Below are positions 13,001 through 28,000 of a stretch of DNA of 64,000 bases, in pieces. Position numbers and translations under genes: made by a program. The DNA is taken from NCBI GenBank assembly GCA_037074765.1, contig JBAMDO010000116.1, positions 106,171 through 170,170 of the forward strand. Direction: 5' to 3'. Origin of the DNA: Mansonella perstans. Its lineage: Eukaryota; Nematoda; Chromadorea; Rhabditida; Onchocercidae. The notes below the pieces were generated by a model, which saw only the letters and a program-made list of their open reading frames with translations, was not told the DNA's origin and searched no databases. Positions within the stretch are counted from its first letter, which is position 1; every line of letters starts with the position of its first letter.

Positions 13001-16000
13001 TACACTTTTGTTCACGATACTTCCGATTCATTACTCTTTGAAAAAATTATTTATTTCTTAAAAATCATACAATTGTTTGTAAAATATTACATCTCTTTTT
13101 TTTCTATGGATAAAAAAAAAGAAGTATCTATCATTGGTATGCTATTGGATGTTGCAAAGATGCAAGAAAATTTGTTGAAATCATTGACAGTAATTTCATC
13201 AATCTTTTGAACAGTGCACTAGAAAAATTTTTTTTTTAAAATTTTTCCTTAAAATTTTCACGTATCTTTTTTTCATCTGCTTTAAACTGTTTATCATGTA
13301 TATAAATTAAAGCATTGACAGATGACACGATGATTTCAAACATTTAAATGTTAGAATAAAAACATTTAAAAACCAATGAAGAGCAATTGCTTGAAGATAA
13401 CAAAACTAATTGCATCAATAAGTACTATCGATTTATTCACTTTTTTTTTAAATAAACTGAAAGTTTATTAATTAAAACTTTTGCGCTTATTTTCACAATG
13501 TTGCAATGCAATGCTTCACATCTGTTTTTCCTGTATCATTCTCACTTTATTTTTCATTCCAAAAGTTGTTCTTGTTTTTTTTTCGATGATTTCAATTGTA
13601 AAATTAGATCAGTGAACATTCTCTGATAATTAATTCCGCTATTTCATTTTTCATAACCTTCGCAAAAAAAAAGTATATACATTTCTTGAAGATAATTTTA
13701 AATAATGCTCTGCCATCTCATTTCATAACTTTTGCAAAAATTACACCTTTCATTCAGCTTTTATTCAGATTGATTTGATTAGTCTTCTAGTCAAGTTTTA
13801 TAATGAATGAAAAGTTGATAATAATTTGGTTTATTAGAAATTTTCAAAGTTGCGAAACAATTTGAAAAAAATTAAATATGACTTCGTCATAGTATTATTA
13901 TGCCTAAAATTACTTTCAAGCTATTATCTATAGAAACCATTCATCATTTTCAATTTGTAGTTTATTTTTTATTCCAATTTTTCGTTTTATTTTATTTCAT
14001 CAATTATTATTATTTTTATTTATTATTATTCATATTATTGGTTACAATATGACCAGATTTTATTGAGAGTTCTTTAAAAGTTTTCAAGAAATATTAATTT
14101 TGATTGAAACAATTTAAGTACAAATTTCGGATATACATAGAATATCGAATAAATAAAAGAGAAAATCTTATTCGCCGTTTCAGTATACTGCCAAGAATCT
14201 AAATAATTCTATTTTTCAAAAAATAAGTTCTTGGATTTAGCTCTTGCTCTGATTATTACTACAGTATTGTGCATATGCCCAAATTTTTTGAACAAAAAAC
14301 TTGAAATTGCTGCAAATAATAATCAACGGGAATAAAATATGAATAAATGCATCTGAAAGAAAACGCAACATGTCATAAACAATGAACAAGTAGATCCAAT
14401 AGAAGTAGCTGAAGCATACTTAGTAGAAGAGAGTTGAAATAATTGTATCAAAAATTAATTAAGCTAATTTCGTTGGCTTTTTTTGCTTCTTCTAGTTTAA
14501 GTGTAGACGTAGTACAGAAAGCTTTCTTTGACATTTTCTCTCTTCTACAGATATTCATCGCTTTTCCATTCACTCCATTCATTTTATTATTCCCAGGTTT
14601 ATATTAATTTTAGCTTATTCAAGTTGATGGACACCTTCTGCAAAATCTTAGCAAATTTATTATGTCCAAAAGTATTTGCTCTTCTACCTCATTCACACGG
14701 AATCATCTGCCACTTCTCAAACAGAAAAAAAAACTAAATTCTCTTTGTGACTCTTTCAAATTTTTCACTTTCTGATGTGACATTGCAATATTTGCAACAT
14801 TTTCTCATTTTTTTTACTTCATTAGAAATTTTCGGAGTATTCTTAAACTGCACTTTTAAATAATATCTTATAGGAAATCATTGGAGAAAGGACAAACAAG
14901 AAATACTAATTGAGGATTATATGTAAGAGTTGTTTCAAAATTTCAGGACATTTTTCATTTTTTTCTTTGAATTTTCACTGAAATTGAAAAGAGCTCAGAT
15001 ATTTCTGAAATTTTTCAAAAGTTTTTTGTCAATACTTTTTTTGGGATGACATAGGAATCAAAATAATGGAAAAAGTATTGTCATTTTTGATTAATTGGAA
15101 CTGTCAAAAGAAATTAAACCAGAAAAATGAATTGAAGCGAATATTTTGATGTTTACATTCGAAATAAAAAGTTTTAGCAGATGAAGGCATATAGCCAAGA
15201 GTTTTTACCACAACGAATGACTAATAACTTTGCCAATATCATCAATGATAATTGAATAAAGTAAATTCTTCAAAATAGCGTAAATGCACAACGCGAGAAA
15301 ATGTTGTGTATCATAGCTCAAAAGTTACAGTGTAGCGAACGGTTACTGTACAATAGGCGGTTACAGTATAGAAAACGGTTATGTATGGCAATTCATATAA
15401 GTTATTCTTTAAATTTATGCTTTAAATAGATCCATGAAGTTATATTGGTATTTGGGAGACTTAATTAAATTTTATAAGCTTATAGTTCAGAATAATTTAG
15501 AGATGAAAGGCAATGGGCAATCTACAGTTTATTTCAATTTTCTCTGTATTCCAAGCTTGAGCTAGGTTTTGATGCTGAGTTCATTATCAAGATTTTCGCG
15601 CCTCTTTGGAAAAATGGCTAATTCTCAAACTTCATAAAAGCTAATATTTCGATAATGATCAAAGGATTGAGAGATCTTCCTGTTGATTAGTTCCAGTACT
15701 TTTAGTATGACCGTAATTTACCGTTTACTTTTCCGTTGCATTATTTTTGATGATATTTTCAAATATCTGGATAAGCGCTTTAGGAAAAATTCAATGTTCT
15801 CAGTCACTGTGTCATAGTAAGGTTCAGTCATTTAGTAGTGCATTAGCCTCAAACAACTCAAAGCAGCAGAATGTCTTATTATTAATGACATTGAATAGAA
15901 AATGTCTTATTATAGATGACATCGAATAGAATCCTATCAAAACAAATACTAGAAATTACGGCAGGTAGCAGAAAATGCGAAAAATCACATCCAATTTTTT

Positions 16001-19000
16001 TTTACATTTATAAAATTAAATTAGTAGTTGGATAAAAATATTAATTGGCTAAAAACAGTAGTTGGCCAAGAATATTAGGAATTGGTTGAAAATACTTGGT
16101 GTTTACATGGCTATTTATTTTTCAAGAATGTTTTTTTATTTATTTTAGACTTTCAATGTTTGATAAAATTGCTGCTTAATTGTACCCCTTTATCGAATTC
16201 ATTATTATCGTTAAAGGTAGAGTTATTACGTCCTGCGCTACTGTTTTGATCATCTCCTGATTATTAATTTTGGAATATGCTTGGAACAGTAAATCCTATT
16301 CAAGGTTTTCTTCTTTCGAATAAAAAATTAAATTAATTTTTTTTTTGCTTAGATTTATATATCAATCAATTTAAATTTGATTGTTCTACTCTGACATTGA
16401 TCACAATCGATCAGTCTTGCTTGTTGATGCAATCATCAGCTTTATGTACCTTGTCACTTATCTAATCAAGCTAGTATCACCACCTCCTATTTAGGTTATC
16501 AGTTTATTTCCTATCGCTTCGGATAACACATATTTTTTTTTAGCTTCTTATTTTCAGCGTTCGGTTTCTTATCCCTTATCATTATTATTCCACAAAAATA
16601 TAACTTGATAATTATAAAAGTTCGTTGGTTCAGATTAGAAAAATGTTTCAGCGCACATTTTGCTATTTTTTTCTATTTTTTAAACATTTCAGTTTTTCTG
16701 AATATATTTTTAGTGATGTATGATTCTACTGAAACGTCAAATGAGATTCTTTTTCGACAAATTAAATGGCCTAGTCATGACCACAATAGTGCCTAATTTT
16801 TTCGTTGAAGATTCGCGACACTTGGAATTATATGTTGCCTCCCTCGAATTTTAATTTCGTTACTCTGATTGCATGCATACACATCCATAAATGAAAACAC
16901 AACACACATAGACATATATGAGAGCATAAAACACACAAATACTGGCGATAACATCTAATATATATCACAGAGCCTAAGAGTCTAAGGCACTTTTACAGAG
17001 CAGCCCATGCTTTGAGATAACTAACTTTAAATTTTTGATAGAACTGTGAAAATCTGCATTGACGTTGAAGTTGACTAAAAATTTCATTAAAACTACTCTT
17101 ATAAGTTGTTATCATAATACTAATAACAGCATTATCCGCAATTTCATTTCAATATCCTTTTCTTCACTAATTATTTCTACTTGACTCACACGAGCGTATA
17201 TCTCTAATTGATGCATCTGTTACTATCTGTCATTTTCAAAAAAATAAAATGAAAAAACCCTTGCTATGAATTATATAGCATTATTTATGCTTATTAAAAG
17301 TAAATCAGCCGCAAAATTTTTCAATTAATTTTGTCAGTTAATTAATTAATTCAATTAATTTTTTAAAATATTTTTGGATGATGGTAATTCTAATGCTCTA
17401 AATAAGTCAGAAATTTATTCACAACTTAAAAAGATATTTTAAATTCATATTTTAACAATATATCTAAATAAATTTCGGCTTTAAATAGTTTTTTTCTATT
17501 TATAATTCCATATGAGAGACCAAATGTTTCCGGAACTGAATTGATTTCCGTACTAACATTCAATACCTCTCAACTATTGCTGTTCGAAAATCCATCATTT
17601 TTTTGGAAATGACGTCAATTAGTGGCACTATTTACTGCTTGATTAGAAGTAACAGATGTTTTCATAATCGATAAAAAGAATCGTTCCAGGTAATAAATGC
17701 ACTATGAAATATTTAAGGTTAAAAAAATGTAAATTATAATGTTTTATAATTAATTGACGCTTGGCGCTGGCGCTAGTATTTCGTGGTTATCCTTTAGGAC
17801 AGCCTGGATTTTTTTGAGGAAAAGTTACTTTTCCTTAATTGCCATTAAATAAATGATTGATTACTTCCGTCATAAAGGCGAAATGAATTTTAGTAACTCA
17901 TGCATAAAAAGAACTAAAAATATCCAACATTATAGATCTCTTTCTGTAAAGATTCATTTGATTAAAAGAATTTGAGGATAATAAAAAGCAATTATTTCGT
18001 CCGAAATCAAACTTATCACTCAGATGAATAATGAAATGCATATAATTTGGGATTTTGCTTTTAATTAAGCACATTTAAATATTTCAATGTTAAAAGGTAT
18101 TTTAATATTTTCCGGTTGTTCCAAGAAGCACTCATTATACGAGAGAACAAGCGTATTTTTATCACTAACTAATCAGATATGAAAATAGCAAGTGAAGGGC
18201 AGTAATAATAAAATCTAATGGAATGACAGATAATGGCAAAAACAGAATTGAAATTTACTTTATTTTTAAACAGCAAATTTTTTTTTTTCATCTAGCAAAA
18301 TTTTTTTTCAGATTTTCCATTTCTTTTTCATATTTCTCTTTTTTCTTACTTTTCACCCTTGCATGTTCTAATTCAAACATTTCTATTTCAAACCATTTTA
18401 CCTTTTTTTGCTTTTGATTAAGCACGTAATCACTCTTTAAATGTTTAATCAAATGATAGACAAGAATTATCTCACTTTTGGAAAATTTGTCTGAGTTTTC
18501 AAAATAATGAAAGAAAAATAATGAAATATTGAAAATTTAAAATATAATTCAAAATTTATAGCATGCGCTAGGCTACTTTGAAATTTATTTAAATTATCTA
18601 TCCTTATATTTGAGGGACTTCATAAGTATCATTTTCAGTAGCACCGGGAATAAGCAATAAATAGTAGAGTAGTTTTAGTAGTTTTAGACACAGCTAGAAA
18701 GTTTCTTAACAAGGACAAATCACATAATATTTTCAAGCATTACTGCTTCATAGATATCAGGAAGAATTCCCAGAAAACCAGAAGTAATAAATCATCAAAA
18801 TAAAGTTAGAGCAAAACTTCATTATGGTGAAAATTTCTATGTCGATCGAATGCGAAAAAAGAAATTAATTGCAAATGGCAATTGTAAAGAAGTCTATGAG
18901 AATTTAATGTGAAGAAAAACACAACGAGTAAAAGAAAACAGATGATAGAATAGGTAAAATCAATAAAATTTCTGCAAAGAAAAAAGACATAAATAAATAA

Positions 19001-22000
19001 TCATTATTAGCTTGGTATAAGATTAGGATCATTTGAGATCCTTTGTTCCCTCTGATTGGTTCTTTAATTCTTTTCGTCAATTTTTAAAATTGAAATTTCA
19101 AATGCGAATGAAGAGGAGCATTTTTGCTGCTGCAGAAGCAACAAGCAAAAAATAATTTCATCTCTTTTATGCTTTCTTAGGAAAAATTCTTAGTATCATC
19201 ACACATTTTTACTTCACTGTACTTTTCGAGAAGTTCATTATCTTAATCTTTTTAACTTTTGCAAATAATTTACGCCTTAAATTCCATGTTTACTTATATC
19301 TTCGAAAAGTTTATAAAAAGCTTTCTTGGAAATCAGATTTATATTTTGAGTGAGCTTGTCTATATTTAATATGATGTCAATGAACACCCGTAATTTAACG
19401 TTATTTAACAATTTTGATTCAGTACTTAGATTAATCTGTAGGAACCGTTTTAATGAGAATAATTACGTCGATTTTTTATCCACATAAGTTTTTTTTTCCT
19501 GTGTGCTTTTATTTGCTATTATATTCTATGCCGTAAAATGTAGTAGTTATATAGTTGTCGAGTAAGCTTCTAGATTAGTTTTGGTAGAAAGAATTAGGAA
19601 AGTCTGTGATCATTGCAATCATAAGTGTTCCATTCACTCTCAGCTATGAAGTGGTTGTGATTTGAAAAAAAAGTGTCCGAGTGGAGGCGGGTTGTGCAAG
19701 TTTCCTCCATATTTAATCAGAATAATTGTTAGATAGATCAGCTGTGGATGCGTACTGATGTTGCTAGATATTATTAGTCATACTTGAGTTCATTGCTTGC
19801 TACTAGGCTGAAGGCCTATCTAAGTCTTCAAACTTAGCCATCCAAGGCCGTGTATTGAACTTATTAAACAGTCTTTCTTTCCTTCTTGTCCCAGTGTTTT
19901 CATAGGCCTTTTCTAAGCTCCTCTTTGTTTTTTTACTTCATCTGTTAGCTATTCTGCTTTCTTTACTCCTTCTACTCTTTTATCAAAAAGAAAAAGGAGA
20001 ATGTCAACTGTTTTTTCTGTTTAGCAACCGAATTAACCAAGCCAAGTTGCCTAATTCTTTTATCATTGTTTTCCTGTTCAGTGATGTATATAGCACAGTA
20101 AAGTGATGTTATTATACAACTATCAAGGATTGGTGGAACCCATCTATAGCTTTTGTTGGACAAATATCGGAATTAAACAAATTTGATAAATTGAAAAAAA
20201 ACATCTTAGAATTTAATTGATGCTAAGTTACTTGAGATTCCTTACATTTCTACTTCGTAATTCACCATTAATTTATCGTTATTAACATTGCATTCCGGAA
20301 ATTCATCGATTTCATTTGTTCTTTTAGCACCAAAAGTATTTATTGAAAATCTATTTAAAAAAAGAAAGGCGGCAGCATTCCAAATGAAAAGTATTACTAC
20401 GACAGATTTTCAAATTCCATCTAGTTCAAGAACGAATGAACAAATAAAACATGCGTCAGAGGAGGATTCTGAAAATCACCGTGAAGATGCCATGCTGACC
20501 TCAGACAAAATAATTCTTCCATCATCTGCTTCCAATACTGGGAATAATAACAGTCTAGAGATGAAGATATTGGAGATGAACATGAAGACATTTCTAATGG
20601 ATCATAATTCACATTCTGCTCACGAACATCGACGATTTTTATCGGGAAATTCCATGGAATTGCGTTCATCAATTTCATCAACTGAAAATTTACTTCATAT
20701 CAATCCGATAACACGTTTTACACTACAACCTCCACCTGCTGACTGCCGTAGACTATCCGTTCCGACTGTTGATTTCACTAACCGGAAATTAAACCAGAGA
20801 TACGATTCTCAATCAACCTTGGGCTTGAAATCTGATACCATGAAAAGCGAATCACTAGCAGAATCAATATTATTAAATCGTATCAACGACAATATGAAAA
20901 TAATGCCAGAAGAGAGAGTTGCGCAAAACGAACAAATAAGAGAAACAGTACCCAATGCAGATATTCCGGATATACCTCTGTCACCACGTTTCACTAAACG
21001 AGTCAACTGGTCATCCATGAAGAATTTGCAGGAAAACGAATTATCTGTCGGAATAGCAATCACAAATAAACGTAATCGACGACACTCAACGGTCTTAAAC
21101 AGCGAAATATTCAGCAGTAGAAATGGTTCTCGAATGATTAATCATTTTGGTTCAATGTCACAACTGGATCATAGCAGTTTGTTGGATAAGGAAACTGATA
21201 CATCACATCTTGATACCCTTAGCTGGAGTGATACAGGTTCGTACTCTCTATTACTTCTTCTCCCACATCAGCTTTTCTAAGCTAATTCATTTCTTAAGTC
21301 ATCAAACTCAAATACCCGCTCATGAAACTTCGTGGAATTTCAGATGGACATCAAATCACATTTTCACCAATATAAGAGTAGAAAGCAATATCTTCCTCTT
21401 TATTTTTGCTTTGCTGCTAGAAAATCTTCCCTTAAATTTGAATAATCATTCCTTCATTTTTGTTTCACTTTAAAATTTTGAAATAGAGAAATTTTTCTGA
21501 TCGTATTCTTTCCTTGCTACAGCATTCCGTATAGCATTTTTTATGGATACAGAAATGGAAGCATTTATAAAAATAAAACCTCCTTAAACAGTAACAGATC
21601 TGCTTTAGTCTCAATAATTCAGCAGTAGCTGCCACCCAAATATTTCATTAACAAATTAGTAATGCTAAATTACCTTTTGCTTACTTATTTGTATTAGAGT
21701 AAAAAATTGATAAAATGAAATGAGACAAACAGCTTGAAGATTTTGCTTCTTAAATTTATTTCAAACAAACAGATGAAATGTCCCATAACTGTTCGACAAT
21801 GAAATATTTGAATTTTGAAGTAAAGAAACAAGAATCCTGATCATTTTATGACAAAAAAAAAACTCAAGGCTAAAAAATTATCACTAATTGTTCGCGTTCT
21901 GGAAATATAAATCGACCAATAAATCATTCACTTTCATTGGATCACTAAATTCATTCAACATTCATTCGTTTAACACATGATCTGAAACTTTTTTAACCAT

Positions 22001-25000
22001 GAAGTTACAGGATATCAGCTTTGTCTAGATCTATGCTGGAATCTTTGTCTCGATTTTTTATTCCATTGATAAAATGAAACAAAAATTTTTCCTGGAATTT
22101 AATTCCGTACTTTTCAGTATGTGATGCTTTTACTTCAATCAAGGTAGCTAGTCTCAGAGTAAATACAAAAATTGAAAAATATAGGAATATCTGTAATAAT
22201 ATATCAAGAAATTCATGTTCAAATAAATTTGATAACTGTTTTCCGGAATTTAAGGAAGCAAATTGCAAATATAGTAATGAATATCACAAGTAGTTGGTAT
22301 CTTTGATCAATGAGATCTTACCAAATTGTGATGGTAATTAGTTATGTAACTTTTTTGGTAAACTTTTTTGGTAATTCCTACAATTACAGAAATAAATTCA
22401 GAAAGGAAGCTCTTGAATTGGCTAAAAAATTCTTTTAGTTCTTAGATTTTGCATTAAACTATCTGAATTTCACTTCTTTGCAAAAAACTTTCGCCAAATA
22501 TGGTTGAACGCTTCAGATGAGTACGATAATGTAACATTGATGTATGCAAAGCATGAAAAAATTCCGATGAAGGATTTTGGATCAGAAATTCGGGCGACAA
22601 TGGACATCGATCATTTGCTCAATAAATCTGTTCTGCTCTTGGATTTGCAAGAAACTTCTCTCGAGGAGATTTTTGCGAAGTATGTATGAGTAATACAAAA
22701 GATTTGAAGATATAATTCTGACTTGAGGAAATTTTGTCCTTGTACAATATAATACAATACCTTGTACAATCTCTCGCAGATATTATTTCTCATAATTCCC
22801 GATTATTTTTGTCTTCGAAAGCATTTTGAAATAATACTGACCGTTACTTGGATGAGCTCAGCACTTTGAATCACGAAATAGCTTTTTTTTTAATCGAGGG
22901 CATTTAACCATATACGTTCCATAGTGTTAATCACGTAATTGTTGAATTTCATGAACTATAATTGCACAACAGGAAATCATAAATGCAATGATCTTCTTTT
23001 AGAATAATTCATGAAATGGACATTCAAGAACCAGAATTTACTAGTGAACAAGTTCGGTCAGTGCTTTTCACGCAAGATTCTGGAAATCAATGTGAGTTTG
23101 TTTTTATCATTTAAGAATTTTGGGGAAGTGCATAGTCATATTATAGTCATAGTCATATGTAAGTTTTATTATTACTCTATTAAATATATGCCCTAATTAT
23201 AGTTCATGTATTGAGCCGAACAGTACAAAGTATCTGCACAACAGGAACAGTCGGTGGCACCTTCGATTACGACCAGTCTTGGATTTGTGCCCTGTAAGAA
23301 ATCATTTTCACATTTTATAACTTAACTATCACATAGAGTAAATATTTCTCGGTCAGAATTTAGGCATGTTCCTTATCATCTAAGTATAATTGGTCCTATT
23401 TATCATATTCAAGATTCATCAGACATAATCTTTTTATCAGTTAAGAAATAACTAATGATTGTCCTTGTTTTATGCAAATAAAATTCAAGCAAGGTATTGT
23501 CCACACTGCGTGTAGATGAGATTCTGATAAATCGGGAAGTTATACACAAGCTTTAAATAAGACTATATTAGTCTAAATTTTTTTATGAGTGACACTATAG
23601 GATCAATGAATTTAGAAGTTGTCTCACTTCCAATGATATTGAGGTAAAGCAAGGGGATTCATTAATTTCGATTTGGAAAAATAGGCAGTAGCTTTGCTTC
23701 GTTTTCTTCATTTATTTGAAATTTTTTGCATTCTATTATAGTTTCTTTCTTATTCTATGAGTCTAAATACTTCGCTCAATTTTACATTTTTTCACTACAA
23801 AGTGTAAATAATTTTAGGAATTTTTTATTCCCATTTCCTATGTTATCATTGAAATATTAATTAATTATTTTCAAAAAAAAGACACTGCAGAAGTCTGAAT
23901 GACCAAAATTAACATTGATTTGCAATTTTTGCTTAACTTCTTAAAATATGGCCAAAAATGGATTTAATCTGAATTGTAGGTGTATGTTAAATACGGTGCA
24001 ACATAGGCATGTAGCAATCGCTCGACTTAGTCATCCGACTAATTTGGGTCGTACAATGCAGGATCTGCGGTTTATCATCATTGTTATTGCCCCTTCACGA
24101 GCGGTAATGTTCAACATTCAAACTTTATCTTTACTTTCTTAGATTTATCAATTCATTTGTCTATAAGGCGAATCAAAACCTGAACTGTCTGTCTACTATG
24201 CTTTCAAGAAAGACGAATAACATCAGGATTAAATAGTTTTATATAACCAATAAAAAATAACCTGAGTTTCATCAGTCAACAAGTAGCTCTCGTATTTCCC
24301 CACGGAATTCATATTTATAGCGTGATTCCTGTACCTTTTAAAATCTCTTGATCATTCCATTCATTTGAAAATTTCGATATATCTTATAAAAATCTTTGAT
24401 TAGAATAATGACGATGATAAACACAAATGCACACTGAATTCAACAGCCATTAAGTACACATATAAGAAAAATAACAAAGTAGATCAAATTTTCGAAATTC
24501 AGAAACTTGCCATAAACTGACCACACATAACCACATATGAATCATTTACTGAAGGTATGGTCGGCCTTATAAAATAGTGTCCAATATTGCAAAATTAAAG
24601 TAGGACAATAAGAGAACTGGAAAAATGAGGAGGAAACTGTCGAGATTTTAAAAAACTACTGTTACAAAAATTTATGAGTGGTCGGTAATGCAAAAAGGAA
24701 AAAAGTTAACTTCTGCATTGTTTCGGTGCTATTAACAAGCTACCGTTTGGATTTCAAAAAAAATGTTAAAAGCGATAAAGCAGTTCAGTTTTATCTCTCC
24801 TACTGAACTTAGTGATAAGAATTAATTTGGTGAAGTTGGAATCAGCTAAGAGCTAAGGGTAACTTATCGCTTCAAGCAAAAATAAACAGGTATTAAAGTA
24901 CGATATTTGCTTTTTTATTGTCTATTTCAATTCGTCCAATTACTTAACACTTAGGAAAATAGCGATTAGCACAATGAAATTTCATATCATTTGATATTTT

Positions 25001-28000
25001 TTAAGGAATTCTTAGAGTTTGAAATCATCCAATCTCTCCACTAGGTCATTTACATGCAGAACCTGGTTTGTTGAATAGATTTTTAAATGAACACTGAATT
25101 TTCTTGAATATTTTTAAACGTGAAATTTTTCAAATATTTTTCGCTTTTGAATCTTTGCATGCAATTTATAATTTGAAATATTTGCTATTATCGATAAAAT
25201 CTATTTCAGAAAGGCACGAAAACAGCACTTGAGACGACACGAACATTTGCGACACTTTTTGCGGATATGGGGATCAGACAGCGACTTGTTATGGCACAGA
25301 GTGTAGATCAGTTCAGGTGAACATTAATTTCGATTTTTAGCAATAATGATTTGATTTCTCTTCAAATAAATAAAGAGCGGAATTTTAAAACTTTGCATTA
25401 TGGTATAAATATGAAACTTTCAAATTATTTTTATTAATTACCGCTTAGAGCTTTGATCATATGGTACTAGTGATAGTTATCGATTAGTGCTACCTATCAA
25501 TTTCCTACAATTCAGAATAAATATCATATTTCATTGTAATTTCATATCTGCTGCTCATTTAAATATTATTTTTGCTCTTCTTTTTTAGCTCCATTTGTTC
25601 ATATGAAATTTCAAATGAAAGAGTTATTTAATGTTCATGTTCAGATCAACATTGTTATCAGCAGCTAAAGAATTAGCTGTAGATCAGAGTCAGTGGAGAG
25701 AAAGAAAAACATCAATTCATTTCAGTGAAGCTAAACAACAGTTGGTTAGTTTGATTCCATTTATGAATTTGTTTCTTTTACCTTTCGTTTGCAATCATTA
25801 TACGATGTCTCTTTGAGAAGGTTCTCTAGCATTTCTTTGACCGGCTTTATAATTATATTGGAGTATATTCCTGATTGTGGCATCATATGTCGCAGAATCC
25901 GTCTTTATAATTATATTGGAGTATATTCCTGGTTGTGGCATCATATGTCGCAGAAGTTATTTGATTTATGAAGACAGATTTATTTCAAAATAATGTTATA
26001 ATGCGAGGTCATTTGGCATGTAGTTAAACAATTCTGTAGTACAAATTTATTACAGCATTCCGGTGTTCCGATGTTTAAAAAAAATGTTGCTTATGTATCA
26101 GCAAGAAATTGGTAGAAAGAGACAGCATTACATGCAACATGTTTTTTAAACGATACCGTATGCAATGAGAAAGTTGAAATCATTTGAATAAATATCGCTA
26201 TGGATCCAATGAAATGCTTATATTTCAGTTTGGTCCCGGAAAATGGTATCTTTTTCGTGGACTTAGCAACGATTTTCTTCGACGTCTCAAACACTATTCT
26301 TCTGACTACCTGGATGGTTAGTCACTTTAATCATTTTTCTTAACTTCGTTTTTTTTTTTATTTTCTACATTTATGAATTGATATTTCTTATAGGATTGCG
26401 TGGTTCGAAAACAATCCAAAAATTATTTAGCTCGATAGTATTCCTGTATTTTGCTTGTCTTCTGCCAGCAATTGCTTTTGGTGTTTTGAATGATGACAAT
26501 ACAAATGGAAGTATCAGTAAGTTTCCTATATATTTAATGTTTTAAAGTTGAAAAAGAAATATTTGTAACAGATCAATGAATCAGATCATCTTTAATCATT
26601 TCATATGATCTTTCCTATTAGAATAATAAGCATTGATTGTCTTCATTTTATCGATTTCTTCTGGCTTATTTTTTCATTATTCAAATGAAAACTGAACAAA
26701 TTTCACTTTTGCAGTTATTATACTTGACAAAAAGTTTAAAGTGGGCAATAACAAATTTGCATTTCTAGAAATGTATCAATATCGTAATTGATTAAATTAA
26801 TTATATTTTCCAGATGTACGTAAAGTAATTACTGCTCAAGCATTGGGTGGAATATTTTTTGCAATATTTGGTGGCCAACCAATAATTATATTGCTGACCA
26901 CAGTACCGCTAGCAATATATATTAAAGGTTTTGTTAGTTTAGGCTGCTTAAACTATTTGCTTAGAGTATACATTATTGCAAATATTTGAGGTCAGTCTTT
27001 CCGTTTAATTTGGAAACAGGCTCTTTAATTAACTAATACTAATTTCAACTAATATTTCGTGATGATTTTTGTCAATCCATGTTAATATCTGTCTTTTGAA
27101 TATATAATTGAAATTTTAGTGATATATAAAATAGCTGAAGAGCTTGGCTATGATTTCTTTGCAATGTATGCTTGCGTTGGATTATGGTGCCAACTTTTTC
27201 TCATCCTTTATGCATCTACTGATATGTGCAGTTTAATGAAATTAGCTACAAGGTTTATTTTTATTAATTCGAAATATTAGCCTCAGTTTTAAACCAAATC
27301 TAAACTTAAAAATATCTATTGATAAATGTGTACTGACTAGTAATAAAGCTAAATGACTTCCTTATAGCTATTTATATAGCCACAAAACTAAACTTGCGCT
27401 AAAGTTTCGTGGAAAATGTTCAGTTTTCTTATTTTCGTCAAATTAAGTAAAATTCATTTCAAATCACTGAATATGACCAAACTTTTATATTTCAGCTATT
27501 ATGACAAATATTGTTTTTTTCAGATCTGCCGAAGAAATGTTTTCACTATTTATTGCAATAGCTTTTACAGTGGAAAGTATGCGAGCGCTGCATACAAGTC
27601 AGCTCATGTTTGAGTTTTTTTAGCTCAAAATTGAAAATTTTCTCAAGATTGTATAAAAAATATATAAGCTTTTCATAAAAAAGATATGCTGAAAAAGGCT
27701 TATAGAAATTGAGTGATTCGCAGCATTCTTATCGGAGTATGGTGATGTAGTATCGAATTCAGTAAAGAATTTAATTCAGTAAATTTAGTAACGAAATACA
27801 ATAGATCATTGTTATGATCACCTCATTTAGCTTCATATTGGGAATAATAATGATGTTCAGAATTATCATAATAGTGGAATAATAATTTTCCACTAGACCT
27901 AAATTTCAAATGAAATGCTTTTCATAATAGAAATTTCATTAGAATCTCATAATTACGAAGCCTAAAGCAACTTATCAGCAGCATAATATTGATGATAGTA

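Larger units (their letters stand above)
10761..20327 (+). other. 9.6-kb intron 1 of the SLC4 gene
   Basis: The donor GGTAACTT at 10761 and the acceptor CTTTTAG at 20327 give matching phase 1. No nested gene could be supported on either strand. Small tandem repeats occur at 12105-12157 (26-base unit twice), 15325-15380 and 15869-15930 (31-base unit twice). The stretch ~19660-20170 is less A/T-homopolymeric than its surroundings and may be a decayed repeat. Confidence 0.75.

Noticed and set aside
12902..13210. 102-codon + strand frame in intron 1
   Set aside because: Phe/Ile/Lys-rich and A/T-homopolymer driven; no supporting signals.
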